NCBI GenBank assembly: GCA_964643005.1
Contig: CAZXQI010000001.1
Location: 1-64,000, forward strand
DNA: 64,000 nt
Source: UBA6168 sp964643005
GTDB lineage: Bacteria > Bacteroidota > Bacteroidia > Chitinophagales > Saprospiraceae
Reading direction: 5' to 3'
Shown here: piece by piece, positions 9,572 to 18,356 of the stretch
Position numbering within the stretch: the stretch's first letter is position 1
Layout: each line of letters starts with the position of its first letter
The notes under the pieces: generated by a model
Databases searched by the model: none
Seen by the model: only the letters and a program-made list of their open reading frames with translations
Told to the model about the DNA's origin: nothing
Position numbers and translations under genes: made by a program

Positions 9572-10014
9572 GTATTTAGGGGATACGTCTTTCCTTTAGA
9601 GATATCTCGCGGCGGCGGGTTTCCCGCTGACGATTTACTCCGAAAGGGAATTAATCTGAATCTACTTCGAATCCAATGCGGATTTCGACCACAGATTCCC
9701 TCAGATTTTCTTGCTATTTTTTCCTAAAAAAATGGCATAACGGGCTGGAAGAGGAGGAAGAGCCCGCCTGAAAACTTCCCTTAGCGCTAAAGTTCAGAAG
9801 CATTGGAATGGCGACATGTCTCAGACTCTGTGAGAAAAGTAGGAGGAAAGTCCTGTTCCTCCTACTCTGAGGGCTGTCGTTAGGTTTCTTTTTTGGAACA
9901 AAAAATCAAAAGTATCGGAACTGTAAAGTTCTTAATATCACTGCTTTAGCAGGCGATATGCCTGGCGGGTCTTTCGTTATGGCGGTTAGCCAAGTGAAGT
10001 TGAGCCCCGTCTCT
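9572..10014. repeat. Hairpin-rich intergenic region with a dispersed-repeat segment
   Basis: No gene is seen in this 443-bp gap between dnaJ and proline dehydrogenase. It has four stem-loops: GCGGG/CCCGC (9615-9627), CGGGCT/AGCCCG (9741-9766), TCTCA/TGAGA (9819-9835) and a perfect 11-bp stem (9838-9848 with 9856-9866). A T run follows near 9891. The part around 9611-9670 resembles 61048-61120, sharing GATTTACYCCGAA followed by GGGAAT. Confidence 0.5.
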
Positions 10015-11274
10015 TTAAGACACTTTCATTCCCCTCCTCTTCATTTCCTTATTGATGAGAATAAGCTCTCTGCTCAGGTCGCCGGTGATGGAGGTGTTTT
10101 CCTGCGAGCGGCGGACGAGGTAGGGGACAACGTCCTGAACCTGCCCATACACGACGTATTTTCCGACCCTGTAGCCAGAATGAGCCAGGTTGAAGGTGAC
10201 GTTGTCGCTCATGCCGTAGAGCTGGCAAAAATGGAGATGCGCATGGCTCCGGGGAAGCTGCTTTTCAGCGATGAGCCTGGCCATCAGCAGATTGCTCTCC
10301 ACATTGTGCGAGGCGTTGCAGCAGGCAATTTTTTCAAAATTATCTAAGCAGAAGTGCAGGCCGTCATTGTAAGCTTTATCTGTAGCCGCTTTATCCGGCT
10401 GGATAGGAGAGGGGTATCCGAGTTTTGCCGCCCGCTCCCGCTCTTTCTCCATGTAGGCGCCTCGCACGAGTTTTGCGCCTAAGAGGTATCCCTCGCTGTT
10501 GGCTTTGTCAAAAGAACTCTTCAGGAAGGACAGTTTGTCGGCAACGTACATTTGGAAGGTATTGTACACGAATACTCTTTCCCGGTTATATCGCTTCATC
10601 ATCTGGTCGGCGATTTTGTCGATGGCCGGTTGGATCCAGGTTTCTTCAGCGTCAATGTAGAGGCAGACATTGTGTTGGACGGCGTGATGGCAGATGGTAT
10701 CCACCCGCTTAATGACATTTTGAAATTCTTCTTTTTCCGAAGGAGATAAATCCGCTCCGCTGCTCACCTTCTCTAAGAGCGCAAAGCGCCCTAAACTTGT
10801 AATCTTTGTGCTGACTACCTCCACGCCTGCCTGTTCGGAAGAGAACTTAGCGGCTCTCAGAATTTCATTCATGGTCAGATTAAAATCCTCCTCGGTCTTT
10901 TTACCTTCCACGCCGTAATCCAACACTGAAAAGATTTGATGCTGGTGAAGTCGGTTGATAGCATCTTTTGATTCGAGCAGGGTCGTCCCGCCGCAGAACT
11001 GCCAGAAAATTGTTTTTTTAACGATTCCCTCGAAAAATGGGAGATGGAGTTTGTTGGCCGCTAAGGCTATCCGACTGCTGACGCCAATCAGCCGGGGGTT
11101 GTTCATCATTCGAAACAGCCAAGCCGTTTTCTTTAGTTCTTCATCGTTCTTATTGATGAACGCATTTTTGGTATTGGAAAAATCCAGTGCGGGGAACTCA
11201 TTCGGATCCCGAAAAGCTTCTGCTATTTTTTTAAGTTTCTCCATGTCTGGAACGGGCTTCCCTTCTTCTGTCAT
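10015..11274 (-). CDS. Proline dehydrogenase
   Basis: The 419-residue protein is a stand-alone FAD-dependent proline dehydrogenase, which oxidises proline to pyrroline-5-carboxylate in the first step of proline breakdown. Family signatures are YIDAEETW near the middle, KLVRGAYMEKER (substrate and FAD region), ATHN-like CCNASHNVES, and the C-terminal YLVRRSQENTS. The dehydrogenase for the second step is not adjacent. The start is uncertain: ATG at 11274 (MTEEGKPV) or at 11244 (MEKLKKIAEAF). A TTG further upstream at 11334 is less likely. A TAnnTTTG-like box (TATTTTTG, minus strand) lies at 11402-11409. Confidence 0.92.
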   Translation of the reverse strand: MTEEGKPVPDMEKLKKIAEAFRDPNEFPALDFSNTKNAFINKNDEELKKTAWLFRMMNNPRLIGVSSRIALAANKLHLPFFEGIVKKTIFWQFCGGTTLLESKDAINRLHQHQIFSVLDYGVEGKKTEEDFNLTMNEILRAAKFSSEQAGVEVVSTKITSLGRFALLEKVSSGADLSPSEKEEFQNVIKRVDTICHHAVQHNVCLYIDAEETWIQPAIDKIADQMMKRYNRERVFVYNTFQMYVADKLSFLKSSFDKANSEGYLLGAKLVRGAYMEKERERAAKLGYPSPIQPDKAATDKAYNDGLHFCLDNFEKIACCNASHNVESNLLMARLIAEKQLPRSHAHLHFCQLYGMSDNVTFNLAHSGYRVGKYVVYGQVQDVVPYLVRRSQENTSITGDLSRELILINKEMKRRGMKVS

Positions 11275-11490
11275 AGCTTTAATTTTTATTCCAACCCTTT
11301 TTTCAACCTGTTTTGGGAAAATGATTTTACCCAATGATTTCTAACAGACCTAAAAAGGCTGGAACAGTTTAGCATATTCTGGTGGGATTCATTTTACAGG
11401 GCAAAAATACAACAGGGAGACGACTAACTGCCATCTCCCTGTGTTGATTATTTGCACCAAATTGATAATGAGGCGCTTTGATGAGGGTAT

Positions 11491-14400
11491 TTACTGATAA
11501 GGGGCAAACGCATCTTCCAATTCTTTTAGATAGGTCTCGTCGTCCTGAGCTTTTACGGCTCTCAATATCAGTTCTTTAGTATTCATAGCCAGTTCATAAT
11601 CTTGTCCAAAATCTCCATTCTCAGCGACCATCCGCGGGTCAATGGATTGGAAAAAGGCTAAGTTTTGCAAAGTCTCTTTGACTAAGATGTCAAGCTGTGG
11701 TTTGGCCTGCTCGTAGCCGTCGGCCTGAATCATGATATTGATCAGTTGCATGGAGTTCCAGTCATAAGGGAAGTTGTAATTCGGGAAGGCCTCGAAGTAT
11801 TTCTGGAGGAGTGCGATGGCCTTTTCTTTTTGCCCTTTATCCACTAATCTTCGGGCGCCCCGCAGCATGATTAAGCGGATACTCTGAACGCTCGGCCCGT
11901 AGCTTCTGTCAATGAAGGTTTCCATCTTGTCAAAATTGCCCCACCTGAATTTATTCATCACGTTGTCGTAGAGCAGATCCGTATTTACTCTGCCGGAGCC
12001 ATAAACGTACAGCCCCTGTTCGCTTTGCGACTGAACCGGAATAATGCGCAGGCTCAGCCCTTCGAGTTGCATAAAGCTTTGCAGACCGAGCATTTTTTCG
12101 GGTCTGCAGGTGACGGCAAAATATACCGGCCTCTCATTGATATTCGAGGCGATGACGTCGAGGATAGCTAGCTCGTCTTTGGTGATGTATTGGCGATTGG
12201 GCAACTGAATTGGAATCAGCCCATTGAAATTCAGGCTGTCTTTTGGATTGAAAGCGCCTGTAGCCACTGCTGCTGCGCTGTCTATCTGTAGGTAAATCTG
12301 TTTGGACGGCAGATAGCTTTCGAGCGTTCGGCCTCCGGCTGCCCGCAGTGTATGTTCTTCTCCAATAAACTTCAACACATCGGTGGCGCTCATATCCTTG
12401 TCCTGATTGGATGGGTTGTAGTAAAACACAGCATTGCGCTGCTTGCCCCTGTAGCTGTCGGCGGGTATGCTGAGCTTGATGGCAGGCGAGTCGTTGATTT
12501 TTCGGCGGAGAAGATTGATGTACCAATCCACTTGGATGAGCGAGAGATTCACTACCCGGACGTCTGTTCGGATGTTTTCTACCTCCTGAGCGTACCAAAG
12601 CGGATAAGTGTCGTTATCGCCGTAGGTGAAAATGATGGCGTTGGGTTCGCAACTTTCCAGGAAGTTGGACGCATAGTCGCGGGCCGCCGTATGCCCCGCC
12701 CGACTGTGGTCGTCCCAGTTTTGCGTGCCCATTAAATAGGGCGCCGACAAGGCCAGAACGGAACCTATCGCCGCAGCGCCTACGCCGCCGACCTTATTTT
12801 TGAGCCAGTTAAAAATAAACAGCGCACCCATCCCAATCCAGATGGCGAAAGTGAAGAATGAGCCGACGAGCACGTAATCCCGTTCCCGGGGTTCATTCGG
12901 AGGCTGGTTGGAGTAGATGATAATGCCAATGCCGGTGATAATGAAGAGAGCCAGGAGCGCAATGGCATCTTCTGATTTCTTTTTGAAATGAAATATCAAA
13001 CCTAGTATTCCAAAAATGAACGGCAGGAAAAAGTAGTGATTCCGAGCCTTGTCATTTTTCATGGTATCGGGCAGTTTGTCCATGTTGTAAAGGCGAGCCT
13101 GGTCAATGAATTTAATCCCCGATTCCCAGTTGCCGCTCTTTTTATCCCAAGAATATAATCCCTGTTCTCCATTTTGTCGCCCGATAAAGTTCCAAGCGAA
13201 GTATCTCCAGTACATCCATCCAAACTGGTATCGGAAAAAGAATTTCACGTTGTCGGCGAACGTGATAGAGCCTGCGGGTTTATCAATCCAGGCTCTGTAT
13301 TTATCCGGTCGCCCCTGGGTGTCGTCGCCCATGCGGGGGAATAAATGTTTGTCGCTGTTGTTGTATTTGTAAGAGACCTTCTCATCGGTGATCTCGTAGC
13401 GCTCCTCCTTTTTGCCGTTTACTTCAGTCACTACCTGGCCGTATCTCTCTTCAATCACGTTATCGGCTGGTTCAGCAGTGAAGTCCGGGCCATAGAGCAG
13501 AGGGCGTTCGCCGTATTGCTCCCGATTGACATAAGAAAGCAGGCGGATAGGATCGGACGGTCTGTTCATGTTGATGGGCGGATCCACATTCGCCCGCACC
13601 ACGATGATGCCGATGGTAGAAAAACCGACGACAGCCATCAGTGCGCCGGCGACGATTAACTGGATGGTTTCGCTGTTTTTTTTGTGGGCATATCGAAACC
13701 CGAAATAGAAGATGCCTGCGAGAATGAGCAGGGTGGGAATTAAACCTGAGTGGAAGGGCAACCCCAGACCATTCACCATCAGCAACTCCATGTTTTTCCA
13801 CAACTTGGCAATGCCCGTTACAACTAAAGTCTGGATAGCTAAAATGGCCGCCGCACCCAGGCCTGCTGAAACTAACATGCCCCAGATCGTGTGGTTTTTA
13901 TATTTTTTGAAATAATAAAAAAGGGCTAATGCGGGAAAGGTCAGCAAACTCAGCAGGTGGACGCCGATGGACAAAGCCGAAGCGTACACGGTGAACACCA
14001 GCCACCTGTCGTTATTGACCGTGTCCGGCAGGTTGTACCATTTTATCATGGACCACATCGTGAGGCAGGTGAAAAAGGTGGACATGGCGTAAACCTCGCC
14101 TTCTACCGCCGAGAACCATATTGAAGTGGCAAAAGCGGTGCAGAGACCCGCCACTAATCCGGCTCCTGCCAGAGCTAAATTTTGACCGCTGTCGGTACTG
14201 CCCTCCCTGCCTACGAGCGCCAGTTTCCCTAAGATCATGGTGATCCAGGCGATAAACATGGCCGCTAAAGAAGTTGATACCGCCGACATGATGTTGACGG
14301 CGACGGCTATGTTTTCAGGATGCGCCTGGGTATCCGTGAAGATTTGGGCGAACCAGATAAAAATGCGACCCACAAGCATAAACAATGGGGCGCCGGGTGG

Positions 14401-14550
14401 GTGAACGACCTCCATTTTATATGCTCCAAGAATAAATTCGCCGCAGTCCCAGAGGCTGCCGGTGGACTCTACGCTCAAACAAAGAACCGTGGTGGTAATG
14501 GCGAAAACCAGCCAGCCCGTGATGTTTGTAATGGATTTAAAGGAATTCAT
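11491..14550 (-). CDS. DUF2723 membrane protein, PMT-like glycosyltransferase
   Basis: The 1019-residue protein has an N-terminal DUF2723 region of about a dozen transmembrane helices. It contains the conserved SLWDCGEFI, HPPGAPLF and FATSIWFSAVEGEVYAMS motifs. Long soluble loops follow, and a C-terminal helical (TPR-like) part. DUF2723 is related to protein O-mannosyltransferases (vertebrate TMEM260 belongs here), and the DCGE acidic pair early in the protein resembles their catalytic loop. A role in glycosylating exported proteins, with a lipid-linked sugar donor, is inference. The ATG at 14550 (MNSFKSITNITG) is preferred over a TTG 22 codons upstream. Confidence 0.85.
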   Translation of the reverse strand: MNSFKSITNITGWLVFAITTTVLCLSVESTGSLWDCGEFILGAYKMEVVHPPGAPLFMLVGRIFIWFAQIFTDTQAHPENIAVAVNIMSAVSTSLAAMFIAWITMILGKLALVGREGSTDSGQNLALAGAGLVAGLCTAFATSIWFSAVEGEVYAMSTFFTCLTMWSMIKWYNLPDTVNNDRWLVFTVYASALSIGVHLLSLLTFPALALFYYFKKYKNHTIWGMLVSAGLGAAAILAIQTLVVTGIAKLWKNMELLMVNGLGLPFHSGLIPTLLILAGIFYFGFRYAHKKNSETIQLIVAGALMAVVGFSTIGIIVVRANVDPPINMNRPSDPIRLLSYVNREQYGERPLLYGPDFTAEPADNVIEERYGQVVTEVNGKKEERYEITDEKVSYKYNNSDKHLFPRMGDDTQGRPDKYRAWIDKPAGSITFADNVKFFFRYQFGWMYWRYFAWNFIGRQNGEQGLYSWDKKSGNWESGIKFIDQARLYNMDKLPDTMKNDKARNHYFFLPFIFGILGLIFHFKKKSEDAIALLALFIITGIGIIIYSNQPPNEPRERDYVLVGSFFTFAIWIGMGALFIFNWLKNKVGGVGAAAIGSVLALSAPYLMGTQNWDDHSRAGHTAARDYASNFLESCEPNAIIFTYGDNDTYPLWYAQEVENIRTDVRVVNLSLIQVDWYINLLRRKINDSPAIKLSIPADSYRGKQRNAVFYYNPSNQDKDMSATDVLKFIGEEHTLRAAGGRTLESYLPSKQIYLQIDSAAAVATGAFNPKDSLNFNGLIPIQLPNRQYITKDELAILDVIASNINERPVYFAVTCRPEKMLGLQSFMQLEGLSLRIIPVQSQSEQGLYVYGSGRVNTDLLYDNVMNKFRWGNFDKMETFIDRSYGPSVQSIRLIMLRGARRLVDKGQKEKAIALLQKYFEAFPNYNFPYDWNSMQLINIMIQADGYEQAKPQLDILVKETLQNLAFFQSIDPRMVAENGDFGQDYELAMNTKELILRAVKAQDDETYLKELEDAFAPYQ

Positions 14551-14876
14551 GTAAGAGAGATCATTTTTAGGATAAACCGGGGCGCCCAATCGGAATGATA
14601 AAAATCTGATTTTCAAATTATTAAGTAAAAATCAATTGAATATCGGACAACCGCTGTCTTTAGAAGTTGCAAATGTAAAAAAAACGACGGGCAGAAAGCC
14701 CTTTGCTGAATGGTTTATGATCCAGCCCCCATTTTACCCGCATCCAACTATTTTTTTAAAAAAATGACTCGGATTCTAAATCCTGTTTAGCTTTCATTCA
14801 TTTCATCGGAGAAATGCCTGGTTCTGCTTTCCAAATTAGATGACCGAAAATCCCAGGCTTTTTTTTATTGTCGCAA
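14551..14876. other. Intergenic region with a candidate -7 box
   Basis: No gene is seen in this 326-bp gap. TACATTTG on the minus strand (14670-14677) is an exact -7 match for the DUF2723 gene but lacks a TTG at -33. A T7A7 near-palindrome lies at 14751-14764. Confidence 0.4.
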
Positions 14877-15971
14877 TCAGCTTTTTTCAATATGGCCGGT
14901 TTCATCCGAACTGAGCCAATGGGCATCATCAGGAGTTGTCAGGCCGGACTTATAGCCCGGCTTTTGGGTGTTCAGGATGCCGGGACGCCGATAGCCGGGA
15001 ATGAGCTGCACGTCGTAAATCTCCTCCACGGCGCTATGGTATTGGATTTCACTCACTACGGAACCGCTGGGCAGATGGACGACGGCAACTCCTGCGCTCA
15101 GCTCTTTTTCGGCGATTTTCAGCCGGTTGAAAGTGGGCGAGCTTTTCCTCAGCTTAGACATGCCGATGAAAGCGTAGTCCCCACGCCTGCACAACCCCCT
15201 CACAAATCCGTTCAGCCGGGCGACGACTTCGCATTTCCCTGAGCCGACGTCCATTTTAACGAACTCCCCCGTAGCGGAGAGCAGTAGGAATAATTCTTTG
15301 CCGAACAATCGGGGAGAGTGGGGCATCGGCAAATCCCGGGCGACAAACTCGTTGTTGAGCGCATCCATCACGATTCCGCCGGCCTCTGGGTCTGTGCGCC
15401 ATCCCTGCGCTGTGTCGGTAGCTCCAAAGGCTGCGACGTACCTCGGGCGCCCGTTAAGCAGCGCCATGCCGTTGAGATGGCAGCGATCCTCGCCTGCCAG
15501 CCTGCTGATGAACGGCGGTTTCCAGACGGGCGTGAAACTGAAGTTGTCGTCAATTTTGACGATACAGGAAAAGGATGTGTTGACTGCAAACAATTGATTT
15601 TCAATACCCCAGTCCAGGTCGTGGATATCTGTCTGCCCGGTGTAATAGGTAGCGCGGGGCAAAAAGAGCGCGTCGTAGGCGTTCTTCTTTTTTGGGTACT
15701 CCGGAGCGAGTTGCGGCGAGTTGGCAAAGACGATTACTTCGTCGAGACAGGCGAGGGCCATCTTTTCATTCCTGAGCGCCATGCCCATCGGCTTCGCAAA
15801 ACTGCGGGGCAACTGGACAATGGTTTCCGCATCTTTGGCGCAGAGGAAAATAACCTTCCCCGCCTGAAAGGCGCTAATCGCTATGCTGCAATTTAATTGC
15901 ACTAACAGCTCGGGCAGATTCGAAGAATAACTGCAACTGAATGGCGGCACTGATTCCTGCACTGGGTGCAT
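14877..15971 (-). CDS. TIGR03032 (DUF4915) family protein
   Basis: The 364-residue protein matches the TIGR03032 family along its length: DALFLPRATYYTGQTDIHDL, NTSFSCIVKID, WKPPFISRLAGEDRCHLNGMA, GWRTDPEAGGIV, LPMPHSPRLF and the C-terminal EIYDVQLIPGYRRPG. The repeating strands suggest a beta-propeller. The molecular function of the family is not established. It has no signal peptide, so it is probably cytoplasmic. The ATG at 15971 is preferred over a TTG seven codons upstream. It appears to be transcribed alone and is divergent from the helicase remnant. Confidence 0.82.
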   Translation of the reverse strand: MHPVQESVPPFSCSYSSNLPELLVQLNCSIAISAFQAGKVIFLCAKDAETIVQLPRSFAKPMGMALRNEKMALACLDEVIVFANSPQLAPEYPKKKNAYDALFLPRATYYTGQTDIHDLDWGIENQLFAVNTSFSCIVKIDDNFSFTPVWKPPFISRLAGEDRCHLNGMALLNGRPRYVAAFGATDTAQGWRTDPEAGGIVMDALNNEFVARDLPMPHSPRLFGKELFLLLSATGEFVKMDVGSGKCEVVARLNGFVRGLCRRGDYAFIGMSKLRKSSPTFNRLKIAEKELSAGVAVVHLPSGSVVSEIQYHSAVEEIYDVQLIPGYRRPGILNTQKPGYKSGLTTPDDAHWLSSDETGHIEKS

Positions 15972-16226
15972 AAGCTTTTTTCTTTTGCGCAAATTAAAGA
16001 CATGGCGGCGATTTTGATTCGATGTGAGGGGATTCTTTGAGGAAGAGGCGGAGGCGCCTATAAGATTTTTTAAATACCTTTTGTGCTTGTAGAAGTGAAA
16101 GGCTGCGGGGGGGAAATTTTAAGCAAGACGGTGAGAGATGTTGAGAGGAAATTTTGGTGTAGCTCGTTGGCGGTAATTTCGACAATACTCGAAACATATT
16201 ATGAAATAGAAATCAATACTACACTG

Positions 16227-16391
16227 ATGACCAGACAAGAGGCAGAATTGATTTTACAGAGGAAATTCAACCTTTCTAAGTTCTATGATGAGCAATGGCT
16301 GGCTATTGATAAGATTCTGAGAGGAGAAAAGGTCTTGCTAATTGAAAAAACAGGAGCAGTAGAGACGAGCCAACCCACTCTTTTCAGCTAA
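16227..16391 (+). pseudogene. RecQ-family helicase remnant (N-terminus only)
   Basis: The 54-codon frame from the ATG at 16227 reads like the beginning of a RecQ-type ATP-dependent helicase: LQRKFNLSKFYDEQWLAIDK (a Q-motif-like region), then ILRGEKVLLIEKTGA, the start of Walker A. The expected TGxGKS is broken to TGAVETS, and the following QPTLF resembles the QFPATLF that usually comes just after, which suggests a small internal deletion. A stop codon follows and no other helicase motif is present in any frame before the methyltransferase. It cannot bind ATP normally and is taken as a relic. Confidence 0.65.
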
Positions 16392-16589
16392 ATGGAAGAA
16401 AGCCTGCCGCCAACAAAAAAGACAGGAGAATGGATAGAATCCCCACAACTAAAAACCTACACAAACCCAAAGCTCTTATTTGAATTAAGGCGCCACCCAG
16501 GAGAGCGCAACTTCCCCCTCCCGCCGACATTTCGCCTCACATGCCTGAAGCCCTTCGCAGGAAACTGCAAAAATCAGGGGCAGGATTTC

Positions 16590-16597
16590 TACTTTTG
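16590..16597 (+). promoter_or_regulatory. Candidate -7 box of the methyltransferase gene
   Basis: TACTTTTG matches TAnnTTTG exactly, 66 bp before the ATG at 16663. No TTG was seen at the right distance upstream. Confidence 0.35.
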
Positions 16598-16662
16598 CCT
16601 TCCATTTTTAAAAAGAACCGTTCGGGCATTTTCGGGATGCCTGGAACTTTCACTCATGTGCT

Positions 16663-17499
16663 ATGACGACTGCCGCGGAATTTTTTGAACTTTTTTTGGA
16701 GGAACTGAAAACGAGAGACGAGCTACGGGGATACTACAAATTCCACGAAGACCCTGCAAAACTGGCCTTTCGTCGGGCTTATTTCTGCCAGCGATTGCAA
16801 TACATTGCCGACCGTTTCCAGTCTTTCGCCGCTGCGGATCTGCCTAATCTAAAGGTGTGGGACTGTGGCTGCGGGTATGCCACCACACAGATTTTCCTGG
16901 CCTTAAACGGCATCCCTTCCAGAGGCTCCACGCTTGAGTTTTATTTCAGGGAAATTCCTTCCCGCCTCGATTACTGGTCGAAATATGGCGATATGAGTCT
17001 GGTGAAGGCGAGCTACGAAAATATTTTTGACGCAGAGGCGAAGGCAGATTCGGAAGACGTCATTATCGTGCAGGATACCCTCCACCACTTAGAGCCTCTA
17101 CAGGACAGCCTGAACATTTTTCATCGGATGCTGCGACCGGGCGGTCAGTTGATCGCCGTGGAAGAAAATGGCAACAACATCGTTCAGCGCCTGAAACTCT
17201 ATCGGCAGCGCGGCAATCGGCGCATTATTGAATTCTACGATGAAAAGCTCGGCAGAATGGTGACAATGGGTAACGAGAATATCCGAAAGTATGGCCTCTG
17301 GCAGGCGGAGTTTGCTAAGGCCGGTTTTGAAATGGATGCAGGAAGCCTGAATTACGTCCGCTTTTTTCCCCCTTCTTTTTTTCAAAAAAATAAATCGGAA
17401 GCGCTCGTGGAAAGAGAGCAGCGGCTTTGGCAGAAGTTTCCTCTGCTCCGGGAGTATTTTTTCTTCGGGGTCAATTTTGTGGCGAAAAAGAAATCATAG
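16663..17499 (+). CDS. Class I SAM-dependent methyltransferase
   Basis: The 278-residue protein has a Rossmann-type methyltransferase fold. The SAM-binding motif I is VWDCGCGYATTQIFLALNG near residue 66, and an acidic residue ends the second strand (STLEFY). Motif IV is IIVQDTLHHLEPLQD, and the post-motif is MLRPGGQLIAVEENG. These are features of the Methyltransf_11/12 group. The N-terminal 60 residues are helical and may shape the substrate pocket. The substrate is unknown; the C-terminal half shows no match I recognise. It is convergent with the DUF1080 gene, and their stop codons overlap by 6 bp. Confidence 0.8.
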   Translation: MTTAAEFFELFLEELKTRDELRGYYKFHEDPAKLAFRRAYFCQRLQYIADRFQSFAAADLPNLKVWDCGCGYATTQIFLALNGIPSRGSTLEFYFREIPSRLDYWSKYGDMSLVKASYENIFDAEAKADSEDVIIVQDTLHHLEPLQDSLNIFHRMLRPGGQLIAVEENGNNIVQRLKLYRQRGNRRIIEFYDEKLGRMVTMGNENIRKYGLWQAEFAKAGFEMDAGSLNYVRFFPPSFFQKNKSEALVEREQRLWQKFPLLREYFFFGVNFVAKKKS

Positions 17500-18252
17500 T
17501 TCCCGAATCCAGATATTCCGATAGCTCACGCGGTCGCCATGATCCTGCAATTGAATCGGACCCTTTCCATGCGCCTCGTTTTTTGGCAGGCCGATGTATT
17601 CTGTCGTCCCTTTGATTTCCGTGTGATTATGCACCACGACGCCATTTTGAATGACCGTCGCATAGGCCGGCGCCATTCTGATACCGTCGGCATTGAAGCG
17701 GGGCGCCGTGTAAATGATGTCGTAGGCTTGCCAGATTCCGGGAGGGCGACAGGCGTTCACTAAGGGGATGGATTGTTTGTAGATAGAGGCAGCCTGGCCG
17801 TTGGCATAGGTGCGGTTGTCGTAGCTGTCGAGCACCTGGATTTCGTAGCGGTTTTGCAAAAAGATGCCGCTGTTGCCCCGACCCTGTCCCTCTCCTTTCA
17901 CTTCGGCGGGAGAGCGCCATTCGATGTGGAGCTGAAAATCGCCAAAAGTCTTTTTTGTGAAAATGCCGCCCGTTCCTCCGACGACCGTCATGGCGCCCTC
18001 GGCAAGTTCCCAACGGATAGGGCTGCCGTTTTCGTGGGTCCATTCTCCCGTTGATTTTCCGTCAAACAGGACGATAGCGTCCGAGGGGGGCGCCGCCAAT
18101 TCGCCGGGTGCGACCACTCGCGGCTCCGGCGTCCAGACTTCCGTAAGCCGGGGATCCCAGTTTTCAGAAGCCTTCTGGTCGGCTGTCTGCGCCAGTGCGA
18201 ATCGCTGAACGGCAAAGGTGAGGAAGAGAAGGAGGATAAATTCTTTTTTCAT
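17494..18252 (-). CDS. Secreted DUF1080 protein (3-keto-disaccharide hydrolase-like)
   Basis: The 252-residue protein has a signal peptide (cleavage near RFALAQ) and one DUF1080 domain. This is a concanavalin-like beta sandwich with the usual IVLFDGKSTGEW start, FGDFQLHIEWRSP, RGNSGIFLQNRYEIQVLDSY and the end GPIQLQDHGDRVSYRNIWIREL. DUF1080 proteins include enzymes acting on 3-keto-glycosides in sugar degradation; no partner dehydrogenase lies nearby, so the substrate is not known. It lies downstream of the PD40 gene but is separated from it by two inverted repeats. Confidence 0.88.
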   Translation of the reverse strand: MKKEFILLLFLTFAVQRFALAQTADQKASENWDPRLTEVWTPEPRVVAPGELAAPPSDAIVLFDGKSTGEWTHENGSPIRWELAEGAMTVVGGTGGIFTKKTFGDFQLHIEWRSPAEVKGEGQGRGNSGIFLQNRYEIQVLDSYDNRTYANGQAASIYKQSIPLVNACRPPGIWQAYDIIYTAPRFNADGIRMAPAYATVIQNGVVVHNHTEIKGTTEYIGLPKNEAHGKGPIQLQDHGDRVSYRNIWIREL

Positions 18253-18268
18253 GATTTCGGCAGTTTGT

Positions 18269-18327
18269 CATCGCCGATGAGCTGGCGACTGTAGCTCGTC
18301 GGCGATGCGGTGATTTAAATCAACCGC
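18269..18327. repeat. Two adjacent inverted repeats
   Basis: The first is a 15-bp stem with one G-T mismatch (18269-18283 with 18293-18307, loop of 9). The second, 18307-18327, is a near-palindrome GCGGT-GATTTAAATC-AACCGC. Together they fill most of the 104-bp gap between the PD40 and DUF1080 genes. There is no clear T run. The right arm of the first carries the AGCTCGTCGGCG motif that also occurs, with variants, at 3036 and 16161. Confidence 0.7.
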
Positions 18328-18356
18328 TAAAATCTCAATCCTCTATTAAATATGGG

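Noticed and set aside
14815..14868. GCCTGG/CCAGGC pairing followed by a T run, as a terminator
   Set aside because: The loop is over 30 bases, and no plus-strand gene lies upstream for it to serve.
16392..16688. Open frame of 98 codons after the RecQ relic
   Set aside because: It has no recognisable domain, overlaps the methyltransferase start and continues a decayed region.
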